Source: a virus | Virus record (IMG/VR): IMGVR_UViG_3300020437_000005 | Location: 18,121 to 82,120 of that record | Length of the DNA: 64,000 nt | Direction: 5' to 3' (one strand) | In this document: positions 50,788 to 61,313 of the stretch, piece by piece | Numbering within the stretch: the first letter of the stretch is position 1 | Layout of the letters: each line of letters starts with the position of its first letter | Notes under the pieces: generated by a model | The model's input: the letters and a program-made list of their open reading frames with translations, nothing else | What the model was told of the DNA's origin: nothing | The model's database searches: none | Translations under genes and position numbers: made by a program

Positions 50788-53700
50788 ATGCCAAAGCAAA
50801 CTAATCTAAACGTATCCCCCTACTTTGATGACTTTGATTCTGACAATGATTATCATAAGGTCTTATTCAAACCAGGATATCCAATTCAAGCAAGAGAATT
50901 AACGACTTTACAGTCAATACTGCAGGATCAGATTGAAAAGTTTGGGCAGCACTTCTTTAAAGACGGTGATAAAGTAATACCAGGTAATATTGGATATTCC
51001 AGACTTTATCAGTGTGTGCAACTTAACAATTCCTACCAGGGAGTCCCAGTTTCTGCCTATGCAGATCAATTGATCGGATCAAAAATTACAGGACAATCTT
51101 CCGGGGTAACTGCTTATGTTGATTATGTTCTTTTTCCAGAAGATTCTGAAAGGGGAGTTCTAACTTTATATGTAAATTATCTTGGATCAAGCACGCAAAA
51201 TAACTCAACTCAAACTTTTAGCGATGGAGAATTTTTGGTATCGAATCAAGTAATTAGCTCTGGACTTCTTGGTAATACTACTATTCAGTCGGGATCTCCA
51301 TTTGCATCAACAATTTCTGATTCTAGTTCTGCTACAGGATCTTCATTTAGTATAGACGCTGGAGTTTATTTTATTAGAGGAAGTTTCGTAACTGTTGATA
51401 AAGAAACTTTAGTATTGGATCAATATTCAAATACACCCAGTTATAGAGTAGGGTTATTTGTTAATGAGGAAATTGTTACATCAGATTCTGACGAATCTCT
51501 AAATGACAATTCTCAAGGATATAATAACTATTCAGCTCCTGGTGCAGATAGATTAAAAATTTCTGTAAGTTTAACAAAAAAACAATTAGATGATTTTGAT
51601 GATACAAATTTTGTAGAGTTAGCTACTGTAAATAATGGTGTTTTAAAATCAAAAAAGATTATTGGCGGTGCAATTTCTTCCGGCAATGGTGGATTTAGGT
51701 CCAAGGATATCTCCGATACTTTGGCAAGGAGAACATATGCGGAATCCGGAGATTATTATGTTAAACCATTTGGTGTAACTTGCTTAAATTCCTTAAATGA
51801 CAATATTGGAAATGGTGGCATTTTAAATTCAAATCAATTTACTCCTAGTGGAGGAGTTCCCTCAGATGATCTTGGTCTATATAAAATCTCTCCAGGAAAA
51901 GCATTTGTTAGAGGATATGAGATTGATGTTACATCACCAGTTTTCTTAGATGCCCCCAAACCGAGAACAGAAAAAGTTGTTGAAGATCAATCATTATTTT
52001 ACAATACTGGTACCACTCTTAAGTTAAATAGAGTATTTCGATCACCAACAATTGGACTAGGAAATGATTATATAATCAGTTTGAGAAATAGTAGAGTTGG
52101 TGAAGATGTAGATAATGATGGAGCTCCTGGAGAAGAAGTAGGTCTAGCTAGAGTTTATGATTTTAGATTGGAATCTGGAGCATATGAATTATCAGACTCT
52201 AATTCGAATATTTGGGGAATATCATTATATGATGTGCAAATCTTTACCAAATTAACATTAAATCAATCAATCACTTTAAGCACACCAACATTTATTAAGG
52301 GAAAAAATAGTGGTGCTACAGCATTTCTTAAGGATTCCGCTGATGATACAAATACCTTAACGATATATCAAGTATCTGGATCTTTTATTAAAAATGAATC
52401 TCTGATTTTTGATGGAATAGAAAATGGGAGAATAATCACCGATGTATCAAAGAATGATATTTCTAATGTAAAATCTTTATTTGGAACCACTGATGGTGTC
52501 ATTGGCATCAATACCTTTAGTGCGGATACAATTCAATCAGTTTCTTCTAATGTTGGAATAGCTACCGTATCAGAATTTTCTGGAGGAATTAGTACCGTTA
52601 GAAGTTCTGATCCATCATTTTTGAGTAATGTAAGTGTGGGAGATATTTTGCAATATAGCGATCTATCTTCTTCACAAGATCCAATTATATCAAAAATAGT
52701 TTCTATTGGCGATGACACAGTATCAATTGTTGGAGTAACTACGGTTGCCGGGATTGCTGATGGAAAACTTCCAGAAAATCACCTAAACATTACCGATTTA
52801 AAAATTCTCAAAACCAAACTCAGCGAATCTAGTGATAATACTTTGTTTACTAGACTCGATAAAAATAATATATCAACAGTAAACCTATCAGAAGCATCTA
52901 TAACAGTAAGAAAGGTATACACTATAGATATTGTAGGGAGAGAAATATCATCCACGACTATACCAACTTCTGGAGATAATGAAATCTTTTTACCATTTAC
53001 ATCCAGAAGATATTCTTTAATAAGATCAGACGGATCAACAGAAATTTTAACATCAGATAAATTTACATTTAGTACTGATTTAAAAACTATTCAAATTTCA
53101 AATTTGAGTGCCGACGATGTCGGGGCTACTCTAATAACAACGATAAGAAAATCAAAACCAAAATCTAAAGTAAAACGCAAGAATAGGGTTAATTCAATTT
53201 TGATTGATAAATCAAAATATTCTGCATCCGGAACCGGAGAATCTACTTTAAATGATGGATTACAATATGGAGATTATCCCTTTGGAACTAGAGTTCAAGA
53301 TCAGATTTTATCATTAAATGTTCCGGACATTATCAATATTCATGGTGTATTTGAGTCTTCTGGAACTGAAGATCCATCTTCTCCCAGAATGGATTTGACT
53401 TCTTTGGATACCTTTTCAACAACAACCAACGATTTATTATTGGGAGAAATTCTGGTCGGACAAACAAGCGGAGCTGTAGCTGTATATGTAGAAAAAATAT
53501 CAGATTCTATAATATCGTTTGTATACAAAAATGATATTAAATTTATTGAGGGAGAGACTGTAAGTTTCCAAGAATCTCTTGCAAGTGGCATATCAATAAA
53601 TTTAGAGTCTCCAAGTTTTGAAATATCCTCAGAATTTAGTTTTAGTACAGGTCAGCAAAAATCTTTTTATGACTATGGTTATGTGAAGAGAAAACCAGAG

Positions 53701-56700
53701 TTTAAAGAACCAACAAAAAAAGTAAAAATATATTTTACTAGTGCTTTCCATTCTTCAGATGATGACGGAGATATCACTACTGTAAATTCGTATGATTCTT
53801 TTGATTATTCAAAGGAGATTAGATCCATAGATTCTATTCCCAATTCAGACATAATAGATATTCGACCTAGAACGTCAAATTATGAGGTGGAGGAAGGAAA
53901 AAGATCTCCTCTTGAATTCTTGGGAAGGTCCTTCTCACAGTCTGGAAATTCTTCTTCAAATATATTAGCATCTAATGAAACTCTTTCAATAGATTATTCT
54001 TATTTTCTGGGAAGAATAGATAGAATTTTCTTAACAAAAGGAGGAAAGTTTCAGGTTGTTTATGGAGAACCTTCAGAGAAACCAGAAAAACCAATTAATA
54101 TTGATGATGCTTTAGAAGTAGCTACTATAGAATTACCACCTTATCTATATAATCCACAACAAGCATCAATAGAATTCTTAGAATACAAAAGATATCGTAT
54201 GTCTGACATACGTGCATTAGAGAGAAGAATAAAAAATCTAGAATTTCATACAGCTCTTTCTATTCTTGAGACAAATACTGCGAATATGTATATTCCAGAT
54301 TCTGAGGGTGCTAACAGACTAAAAACAGGATTTTTTGTTGATAATTTTAGTTCCTTTAAAACTCAAGAAACTTTATCAGGAATTAAGAATAGTATTGATA
54401 GGACTCTCAATGAATTAAGACCCAATCATTTTACAGATTCTATAGATTTGATTGATGGTCCTGTAGCTAATATTGACCCATCTCAAGATTTATTATTCTC
54501 TGGTGTAGAAGGAAACAATGTAAGAAAAAATAATAACATACTAACACTTAATTATTCCGAATTAGAGTGGCTGAAACAACCTTTTGCTACTAGAAGTGAA
54601 AGCGTCACTCCTTTCTTAATGAATTTCTGGCAAGGCACTATTGATCTTACTCCAGCTTCTGATAATTGGATTGATCCAGTAAAAATTGACGCCAAAATTA
54701 TAAAGAAAGAAGGAAATTATGCTGAAACTCTCGCTAATGCTGCCAAGACTTTGAATGTAGACCCACAAACAGGATTTGCTCCTGCAGTATGGGATGGATG
54801 GAAAGAGAATTGGACTGGAAAAACACGAACAAGACCAGATACAAGAACAAGACAATCATTTGATTCTGATGTCTTTTGGAGAGATGCTGGTGGCGGCATG
54901 AGAAATCTTATAGAAGTAACACGCACTTCAACAATTCAAGAAGAACTGAATTTAACCGTAGAAAGTGGTACTAGTACAAATGCGGGACTGCAAACAACTG
55001 TAGTGGAAGATTTTGAAGAAACTGTCGTTGGTGAAAAGGTTGTAGGAAAGGACATTGTTCCTTATATGAGATCAAGGAATATACAGTTTGCATCAAAAAG
55101 ACTTAAACCACTCACAAGAGTATATGCATTCTTTGATGGAGTAGATGTATCCAAATACTGTGTTCCAAAACTTTTGGAAATCTCGATGATTAGTGGAGTA
55201 TTTGAGGTTGGGGAACTTGTAGAAGGAGTCGTGCAAAGAACCGGTTTGGATGAAGATACTAAGAGTACATCACCTAGAATATCATTCAGGGCTGCACAAT
55301 TGAATCATAAGGAAGGTCCATACAATTCTCCGACCAAAGTTTTCCAAGAAAATCCATATACAAACAATACATTACCTTCTACATATTCATCAACATCTTC
55401 TGTGATAAATGTTGATACATTCTCACTTTCTAACGAAGTTCAAGGAGAATATTTTGGATGGGTAGGCTTGGATATGGTATTGACAGGAAAAACCAGTGGT
55501 GCTCAAGCAACTATTACAAATGTCAGACTTTTATCAGACCTGTCATCCACTCTAATAGGTAGCTTCTACATACCAGATCCAAATAATGCAAATTATCCAA
55601 AATTTGAAACAGGAACAAAAAACTTTAAGTTAATAAATGATGCGGATAACGATAAGAATCTTTCCACAACTTCTGCAGAAGAGTCGTATGTCTCATCGGG
55701 AATCATAGAAAAAACTCAAGAGACAATTATTTCAGTTAGAAATGCCAAGGTTGAACAAAAACCCGTATTTGATAGTAGACCGATAGAAAGAACTCTCAAT
55801 ACAGAAATTGTTAGTAGTACACAGATAGGACCAACATTCACCTCAGATGAGAGGGTTGTTCGAACGAGAGCGTGGAGTGACCCCCTTGCACAGTCATTCT
55901 TGGTGGAAGAGGATGGTGGAATATTCCTAACGAAATGTGATGTATTTTTTAGATCTATTGATGACATGGATATTCCAGTCACTCTTCAGATAAGAACAAT
56001 GAACACGGGTATCCCTACTCAAATAATTGTTCCAAATTCTGAAGTTGTTTTAGATCCAGGAGATGTAAACATATCATCTGATGGTTCTATTGCAACGACT
56101 TTTCAATTCAAGTCTCCAATATATCTGGAAGGGAACAATACTGATTATTGCGTCTGCTTGCTCTCAAACTCTACAAAATACAGTGTTTATATCTCCAGAA
56201 TGGGAGAAACAGATTTGATAAGCGATGTGTTCATATCAAATCCAAATAAACAGTACATGGGATCTTTATTTAAATCCCAAAATGGATCTACATGGGAACC
56301 AAGTCAATGGGAAGATTTAAAATATACTCTTTATAGAGCAGATTTTATAGAGTCTGGTTCTGTAGATTTCTACAATCCAGAATTGTCAGAAGGCAACAAA
56401 AAAATAGCAACTCTGATGCCAAACTCATTATCTTTTAACTCTAGAAAGATTAGATTAGAACTTTCTAAAGAAGTTAGTGGTTTAACAATCAACGAAAATG
56501 GAAATACATTTACACAAGATGCGACGAATGCAACAGGAAATTTAATTGGTGTTGCATCAAAAGCAACTGGAGATTTAATCGTAACAAATACTGGTATAGG
56601 TTATACTCCATCATCAGGACAGTTTGTGTTTAATGATGTAAGTTTGATTGCAGTAAGTGGAAATGGTAGAGGAGCTTCAGCAGATATTACTGTAGAAGAC

Positions 56701-58335
56701 GGGTCCGTTACTAATGCAACTATAGTTAATGGGGGATCAGGATATCAAATTGGAGATGTTGTTTCTATAGGTTCTATTGGAAACTCTTCTACAGGAATAA
56801 ATTGCAGGCTTTCTATTGGTGAAATTGGAGATACGAATGAATTAATTTTAGATAATGTTCAAGGAGAATTTGTTTCTGGATCATCAGATCCAATATTCTA
56901 TACAAACGATCTGGGTAATTCAATAGAACTGGATGAGTCTAATGGTGGGGGAGTTCTTGTTTCTTCTGTAAATGTTGATTCTGATGGTCTGCATGTCAAA
57001 GTAAATCATAAGAATCATGGAATGTATTTTGAAGATAACCTTGTCAGAATAATTGGAGCTCAATCAGATATTAAACCAACAAAACTTATCACACCATATC
57101 AGATAGGTTCTGTTGGGTCAATTTCTGTAGAAGACGCATCACAATTTTCAACTTTCGAGAATGTCGGTATTGGTACAACAAATGTTGGATTAATTCGTAT
57201 AGGAGAAGAAATCATCGAATATACAGATGTTACTGGTAATATTATTGGAGGAAATATTGTCAGAGGATCTACTCCCAAGACGTATCCTGCAGGAACTCCA
57301 GTATTTAAGTATGAATTAAATGGTATAAGTTTGGAGAGAATTAACAAAACTCACGATCTATCTCAGGTCGATATAAATGATCCGATAACTTTTGATTCAT
57401 ATCATATTAAACTTGATACTTCAGAAATTATTAACGATAATAACGACAATAGAGGAGATAATATTGGATATCCAAAACTCTATGCAAACCAAACTAAATC
57501 AACTGGAGGATATAATATTAAGGCATCACAAAATATGCCATTTGAAATAATAACTCCAATGGTAGAGAATGTCACGGTAAATGGTACCACTTTGACTGGT
57601 CAAGTCAGAACAACGACAAGTCGGTCTTTGAGTGGTAATGAAATTCCATTTATAGATGCTGGATTTGAGTCTGTAGTTTTGAATGAATCAAATTATCTAG
57701 ATTCTCCAAGAATGATTTGTTCTAAGGTTAACGAAAATTCTAAATTGACTACAATATCAGGAAATAAATCTATGAATCTTAGACTTTTCCTCAATACCAC
57801 AAATAGTAGAGTAAGTCCAGTTATAGATCTTGAAAGAGTTAATACAATCTTAACTTCAAATAGAGTTAATTCTGTTATTGACGATTATTCAACTGATAGT
57901 AGAGTAAATGAAATTAATGAAGATCCAACATCCTGTCAGTACATTTCTAAAGAGATTTCTTTAGAAAATGCTGCAGATTCAATCAAAATCATGTTAAATG
58001 CACACATATCGACAAATAATGATATACGTGCATTCTATGCTGTTAGCGATACTCAGGGATTTGATCCTATTTTCCAACCATTTCCAGGATACGAAAACTT
58101 AGATTCTAGAGGTCAAGTAATTTCCGAAGAATCCAATAATGGAAATCCTGATACAATCGTACCGAAAACAACATTTAGCGGGTTTGATGGTCAATCTCTA
58201 GACTTTAAAGAATATACATTTACTGCAGACTCATTGCCACCATTTAGATCATATAGAATAAAAATCATAATGACATCTAGTAGTCAAGTTCATGTACCAA
58301 GAATGAAAGATCTAAGAGTTATTACTATGATATAA
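50788..58335 (+). CDS. gp10-like baseplate/fibre protein with DUF4815 start (2,515 aa)
   Basis: The N-terminus TNLNVSPYFDDFDSDNDYHK, then FKPGYPIQARELTTLQSILQ and IEKFGQHFFKDGDKVIPG, matches the DUF4815 family that cyanophages carry in the place of T4 gp9/gp10. A conserved middle (IVPYMRSRNIQFASKRLKPL, TRVYAFFDGVDVS) is common in these proteins. The C-terminal third contains GxGY modules and a GLIRIGEEIIEY segment like those of the gp7-like protein. It probably joins the outer wedge to fibres. It shares the gp8 late promoter. Confidence 0.85.
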   Translation: MPKQTNLNVSPYFDDFDSDNDYHKVLFKPGYPIQARELTTLQSILQDQIEKFGQHFFKDGDKVIPGNIGYSRLYQCVQLNNSYQGVPVSAYADQLIGSKITGQSSGVTAYVDYVLFPEDSERGVLTLYVNYLGSSTQNNSTQTFSDGEFLVSNQVISSGLLGNTTIQSGSPFASTISDSSSATGSSFSIDAGVYFIRGSFVTVDKETLVLDQYSNTPSYRVGLFVNEEIVTSDSDESLNDNSQGYNNYSAPGADRLKISVSLTKKQLDDFDDTNFVELATVNNGVLKSKKIIGGAISSGNGGFRSKDISDTLARRTYAESGDYYVKPFGVTCLNSLNDNIGNGGILNSNQFTPSGGVPSDDLGLYKISPGKAFVRGYEIDVTSPVFLDAPKPRTEKVVEDQSLFYNTGTTLKLNRVFRSPTIGLGNDYIISLRNSRVGEDVDNDGAPGEEVGLARVYDFRLESGAYELSDSNSNIWGISLYDVQIFTKLTLNQSITLSTPTFIKGKNSGATAFLKDSADDTNTLTIYQVSGSFIKNESLIFDGIENGRIITDVSKNDISNVKSLFGTTDGVIGINTFSADTIQSVSSNVGIATVSEFSGGISTVRSSDPSFLSNVSVGDILQYSDLSSSQDPIISKIVSIGDDTVSIVGVTTVAGIADGKLPENHLNITDLKILKTKLSESSDNTLFTRLDKNNISTVNLSEASITVRKVYTIDIVGREISSTTIPTSGDNEIFLPFTSRRYSLIRSDGSTEILTSDKFTFSTDLKTIQISNLSADDVGATLITTIRKSKPKSKVKRKNRVNSILIDKSKYSASGTGESTLNDGLQYGDYPFGTRVQDQILSLNVPDIINIHGVFESSGTEDPSSPRMDLTSLDTFSTTTNDLLLGEILVGQTSGAVAVYVEKISDSIISFVYKNDIKFIEGETVSFQESLASGISINLESPSFEISSEFSFSTGQQKSFYDYGYVKRKPEFKEPTKKVKIYFTSAFHSSDDDGDITTVNSYDSFDYSKEIRSIDSIPNSDIIDIRPRTSNYEVEEGKRSPLEFLGRSFSQSGNSSSNILASNETLSIDYSYFLGRIDRIFLTKGGKFQVVYGEPSEKPEKPINIDDALEVATIELPPYLYNPQQASIEFLEYKRYRMSDIRALERRIKNLEFHTALSILETNTANMYIPDSEGANRLKTGFFVDNFSSFKTQETLSGIKNSIDRTLNELRPNHFTDSIDLIDGPVANIDPSQDLLFSGVEGNNVRKNNNILTLNYSELEWLKQPFATRSESVTPFLMNFWQGTIDLTPASDNWIDPVKIDAKIIKKEGNYAETLANAAKTLNVDPQTGFAPAVWDGWKENWTGKTRTRPDTRTRQSFDSDVFWRDAGGGMRNLIEVTRTSTIQEELNLTVESGTSTNAGLQTTVVEDFEETVVGEKVVGKDIVPYMRSRNIQFASKRLKPLTRVYAFFDGVDVSKYCVPKLLEISMISGVFEVGELVEGVVQRTGLDEDTKSTSPRISFRAAQLNHKEGPYNSPTKVFQENPYTNNTLPSTYSSTSSVINVDTFSLSNEVQGEYFGWVGLDMVLTGKTSGAQATITNVRLLSDLSSTLIGSFYIPDPNNANYPKFETGTKNFKLINDADNDKNLSTTSAEESYVSSGIIEKTQETIISVRNAKVEQKPVFDSRPIERTLNTEIVSSTQIGPTFTSDERVVRTRAWSDPLAQSFLVEEDGGIFLTKCDVFFRSIDDMDIPVTLQIRTMNTGIPTQIIVPNSEVVLDPGDVNISSDGSIATTFQFKSPIYLEGNNTDYCVCLLSNSTKYSVYISRMGETDLISDVFISNPNKQYMGSLFKSQNGSTWEPSQWEDLKYTLYRADFIESGSVDFYNPELSEGNKKIATLMPNSLSFNSRKIRLELSKEVSGLTINENGNTFTQDATNATGNLIGVASKATGDLIVTNTGIGYTPSSGQFVFNDVSLIAVSGNGRGASADITVEDGSVTNATIVNGGSGYQIGDVVSIGSIGNSSTGINCRLSIGEIGDTNELILDNVQGEFVSGSSDPIFYTNDLGNSIELDESNGGGVLVSSVNVDSDGLHVKVNHKNHGMYFEDNLVRIIGAQSDIKPTKLITPYQIGSVGSISVEDASQFSTFENVGIGTTNVGLIRIGEEIIEYTDVTGNIIGGNIVRGSTPKTYPAGTPVFKYELNGISLERINKTHDLSQVDINDPITFDSYHIKLDTSEIINDNNDNRGDNIGYPKLYANQTKSTGGYNIKASQNMPFEIITPMVENVTVNGTTLTGQVRTTTSRSLSGNEIPFIDAGFESVVLNESNYLDSPRMICSKVNENSKLTTISGNKSMNLRLFLNTTNSRVSPVIDLERVNTILTSNRVNSVIDDYSTDSRVNEINEDPTSCQYISKEISLENAADSIKIMLNAHISTNNDIRAFYAVSDTQGFDPIFQPFPGYENLDSRGQVISEESNNGNPDTIVPKTTFSGFDGQSLDFKEYTFTADSLPPFRSYRIKIIMTSSSQVHVPRMKDLRVITMI

Positions 58336-58336
58336 T

Positions 58337-58558
58337 ATGAAAAACTATAAAATTGAGGGTCATGGAGATTTAGCCAGAGATCCAGAAACAAATTCCATTG
58401 TCAATATAAATTCTTCAGATTATGATCAACACATTGCTAGAAAAAAACTAAAGGAAAAAAGGAATCAAAAAACACAGAATATAGAAGAAGATTTAATTAA
58501 ACTAAAAGGTGAAATTCAAGAAATCAAATCATTACTTAAGGAGATTTTAAACAAATGA
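58337..58558 (+). CDS. Small coiled-coil protein (73 aa)
   Basis: The frame MKNYKIEGHGDLARDPETNS (residues 1-20) continues to a strongly charged coiled coil (from residue ~33). It begins two bases after the gp10-like gene and overlaps the next gene by four bases. I recall small proteins starting KNYKIEGHxxLxRDxxT next to structural genes in other T4-like cyanophages. The role is unknown. Confidence 0.7.
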   Translation: MKNYKIEGHGDLARDPETNSIVNINSSDYDQHIARKKLKEKRNQKTQNIEEDLIKLKGEIQEIKSLLKEILNK

Positions 58559-58719
58559 ACCCAGAAGAAATTACACTGTCAAACCTCACAAAAAGTTTTG
58601 AATACACTAAAATCGCAAATAAAATTGACGATTGTTCAAGTATTGATGATTTGAGAGATATGGCAAAATGTTTTGCAAAATTATATTTCAAACAACAAGA
58701 AACACTATCAAAGATTTAA
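58555..58719 (+). CDS. Small protein (54 aa), unknown
   Basis: The frame MNPEEITLSNLTKSFEYTKI to TLSKI is helical, with IDDLRDMAKCFAKLYFKQQE. The second half resembles the next protein's CNDIEELRKMALSWCWSVYH pattern, so the two may be related. It starts in an ATGA overlap. Confidence 0.6.
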   Translation: MNPEEITLSNLTKSFEYTKIANKIDDCSSIDDLRDMAKCFAKLYFKQQETLSKI

Positions 58720-58722
58720 TCA

Positions 58723-58983
58723 TTGGAATATGACGAACTAATATTAAATGGGAATATGTTAAATTTTGATGAATTGAAGGAAAAGTGTTTGGAAAATCCA
58801 CCAAACCATCCCCAGTTTAAAAATCTCATTCCTTATATTGAAAAATGTAATGATATTGAGGAGTTAAGAAAAATGGCCTTATCCTGGTGTTGGTCAGTCT
58901 ACCACCAGGAAGATTCTAGAATTCAGATGTACAGAACCATAGAATCATATGAAACTGGGATATATGGAGATTGTGATTTATAA
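58723..58983 (+). CDS. Small protein (86 aa), TTG start
   Basis: The frame from TTG 58723 reads MEYDELILNGNMLNFDELKE; the later NHPQFKNLIPYIEKCNDIEE and LRKMALSWCWSVYHQ look conserved. An ATG at 58756 is an alternative start. The function is unknown. Confidence 0.55.
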   Translation: MEYDELILNGNMLNFDELKEKCLENPPNHPQFKNLIPYIEKCNDIEELRKMALSWCWSVYHQEDSRIQMYRTIESYETGIYGDCDL

Positions 58984-58988
58984 ATGAT

Positions 58989-58996
58989 GATAAATA
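58989..58996 (+). promoter_or_regulatory. Late promoter box GATAAATA
   Basis: The box directly precedes gp13. A transcript starting about six bases after it would begin at the in-frame ATG at 59003, which supports the ATG at 59021 as the real start. Confidence 0.65.
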
Positions 58997-59020
58997 CTAT
59001 TAATGGGTCTAGTTAAATAC

Positions 59021-59866
59021 ATGGCACAACCATCGAATAGATCAGAATTAGTAAACTACTGTAAAAGACAATTAGGTGCTCCTGTCTTAGAAATCAATGT
59101 TGCAGATGAACAAGTTGATGATCTTGTAGATGATGCTTTGCAGTATTTTCATGAAAGACACTTTGATGGAGTGATTCAAACATATCTCAAATATAAAATC
59201 ACACAAGATGATATTGATAGAGGTAGGGCCCGAGGAGATAATAAAAAGGTTGGAATAGTAACAACCACAGAAACAACTTCAATTGTTGGTACTGCTACAA
59301 CATTTACTTACGAGGAGAATAGTAACTACTTACAGATACCTCCATCAGTTATTGGTGTAAATAAAATATATCATTTTGACGGAGCTAATGCTACGACTAA
59401 TAATATGTTTAGTATGAAATATCAAATGTTTTTGAATGATATTTATTACTGGGGATCCATGGAGATTCTTACATACGCAATGACAAGAAGATATCTAGAA
59501 GATTTGCAATTTCTTTTAACAACAGAAAAACAAATCAGATTTAATCAAAGACAGGATAGACTATACTTGGATATAGATTGGGGAAATGTGAGGGTTGGAG
59601 AGTACATGGTTATAGATTGTTATCGATTATTAGATCCAAATACTTACGCTGGAGTTTGGAATGATTCATTCTTAAAGAGATATCTGACTGCATTGATCAA
59701 ACGTCAATGGGGACAGAATCTGATCAAGTTTCAGGGGGTTAAACTTCCTGGTGGAGTTGAGTTGAACGGTAGGCAGATATATGATGATGCGGAGAAAGAG
59801 TTGGAAAATATTAGAGAAATTATGTCTAATACATATGAACTTCCACCAATGGATATGATTGGATAA
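59021..59866 (+). CDS. 13: Neck protein gp13 (281 aa)
   Basis: The sequence SELVNYCKRQLGAPVLEINV with DDLVDDALQYFHERHFDG and WNDSFLKRYLTALIKRQWGQ is typical of T4-like gp13. T4 gp13 has 309 residues. In T4, gp13 and gp14 form the neck that closes the filled head before tail joining. The start at 59021 (MAQPSNRS) is used because the upstream ATG at 59003 would have almost no leader. Confidence 0.95.
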   Translation: MAQPSNRSELVNYCKRQLGAPVLEINVADEQVDDLVDDALQYFHERHFDGVIQTYLKYKITQDDIDRGRARGDNKKVGIVTTTETTSIVGTATTFTYEENSNYLQIPPSVIGVNKIYHFDGANATTNNMFSMKYQMFLNDIYYWGSMEILTYAMTRRYLEDLQFLLTTEKQIRFNQRQDRLYLDIDWGNVRVGEYMVIDCYRLLDPNTYAGVWNDSFLKRYLTALIKRQWGQNLIKFQGVKLPGGVELNGRQIYDDAEKELENIREIMSNTYELPPMDMIG

Positions 59867-59868
59867 TT

Positions 59869-61290
59869 ATGTTAAATCCATTTTTTATACAAGGAACTGC
59901 TGGGGAACAAAACCTCATACAAGACTTAATCAACGAACAGTTAAGAATGTATGGGGTGGAAGTTCATTATATGCCGAGATCATTTATTAATGAGAATAGT
60001 GTCATTCGTGAGGTTATTGAATCTTCATTCGAATCTGCATATCCGATTGAAGCATATATTCAGAATTATGAGGGATATGCTGATAATCCCGTTCTTCTTT
60101 CTAAGTTTGGTATCGAACAAACGCAAGAACTAACTTTTGTTATTTCCAAAGAAAGATGGGAAAATTATATCGAACCTCTAATTAGAGATAAACCAGATGT
60201 GAGATTGTCTAGTAGACCAAAAGAAGGAGATTTGATATATTTGCCTCTCGGAGACCGTTTATATGAAATCAAATATGTAGAACATGAAAAACCATTCTAT
60301 CAACTTCAAAAGAACTATGTTTATGAGTTGAGATGCGAACTCTTCCGTTACGAAGACGAAGTCATTGATACTGGTGTCATGGAAATTGATGATAATTTAC
60401 TTGGAAATGAAACTGATGGATATGATTATGACGGAAATTCTACCATGCTTGGTCCAACACAAACAGTAGCCGTTTCTGGTGTTGGTGTAACTGCAAGTGC
60501 GATTACGGATATTGTCGATGGTGGAATCCGTTTCGTAAACATTACAAATCGTGGAGGTGGGTATTCAGACCACCCAATTGTTGGGTTTTCCTCTGCTCCA
60601 TCGGAAGGAATCACAGGTATTGCCACGACAAGAATGATTAGTGGATTTAGAATATGCAATCTGAACACAAATAATAGTTTAAGATCTGTTCAAGCAGTAG
60701 ACCTATCTAATGCTGGAGCAGGATATACCGTCGCTCCAGGAGTAAGATTTATTGGCGGAGGAGGCAAAAACGCTTCTGGAATTTCATCAATTGGTGATGG
60801 TGTTGTTGGAGTTATTACAGTTACTAATCCCGGATCTGGTTATGTTGTTTCACCGACAATCACCTTTACTGGAGATTCCATAGTATCCGCAGCTGCGACA
60901 GCAGTTATTGGGGATGATGGCGATATCGTTGCAATTAATATCACCAACGCTGGTTTGGGTTATACTCAGGCACCTACAATTACAATTTCAGATCCATACA
61001 TGGGCGCTACTGGAAGTTTCCAATTTAATGAAATTGTAACAGGTTCTATCAGCGGAACAACAGCAAGAGTAAGAAAATGGAACTATACAAATGTTCTTGA
61101 TCTGTCAAACATTAGTGGAACTTTCCTTGTGGGAGAAATTCTTGTTGGATCTAGATCAGGAGCGGAGCACAAAATAATTTTCATAGATACAGAACCAACC
61201 GATGATGGGTACGCCGATAATTTTAATATTGAGGTGGAAGCCGACGAGATATTAGACTTCTCTGAACAAAATCCTTTTGGCACTCCATAA
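59869..61290 (+). CDS. 14: Neck protein gp14 with repeat extension (473 aa)
   Basis: The N-terminal ~180 residues (LNPFFIQGTAGEQNLIQDLI, then YGVEVHYMPR and FYQLQKNYVYELRCELFRYE) match T4-like gp14. T4 gp14 has 256 residues. Here residues ~227-370 are an insert of four beta repeats (GGGYSDHPIV, GAGYTVAPGV, GSGYVVSPTI, GLGYTQAPTI), after which the C-terminus returns to an acidic FNIEVEADEILDFSEQNPFG end. The insert may form an outer neck decoration. Confidence 0.9.
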   Translation: MLNPFFIQGTAGEQNLIQDLINEQLRMYGVEVHYMPRSFINENSVIREVIESSFESAYPIEAYIQNYEGYADNPVLLSKFGIEQTQELTFVISKERWENYIEPLIRDKPDVRLSSRPKEGDLIYLPLGDRLYEIKYVEHEKPFYQLQKNYVYELRCELFRYEDEVIDTGVMEIDDNLLGNETDGYDYDGNSTMLGPTQTVAVSGVGVTASAITDIVDGGIRFVNITNRGGGYSDHPIVGFSSAPSEGITGIATTRMISGFRICNLNTNNSLRSVQAVDLSNAGAGYTVAPGVRFIGGGGKNASGISSIGDGVVGVITVTNPGSGYVVSPTITFTGDSIVSAAATAVIGDDGDIVAINITNAGLGYTQAPTITISDPYMGATGSFQFNEIVTGSISGTTARVRKWNYTNVLDLSNISGTFLVGEILVGSRSGAEHKIIFIDTEPTDDGYADNFNIEVEADEILDFSEQNPFGTP

Positions 61291-61293
61291 ATA
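61286..61293 (+). promoter_or_regulatory. Late promoter box CATAAATA
   Basis: The box overlaps the gp14 stop and lies 20 bases before gp15. Confidence 0.6.
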
Positions 61294-61313
61294 CAATATA
61301 ATCTAAATTAGTC

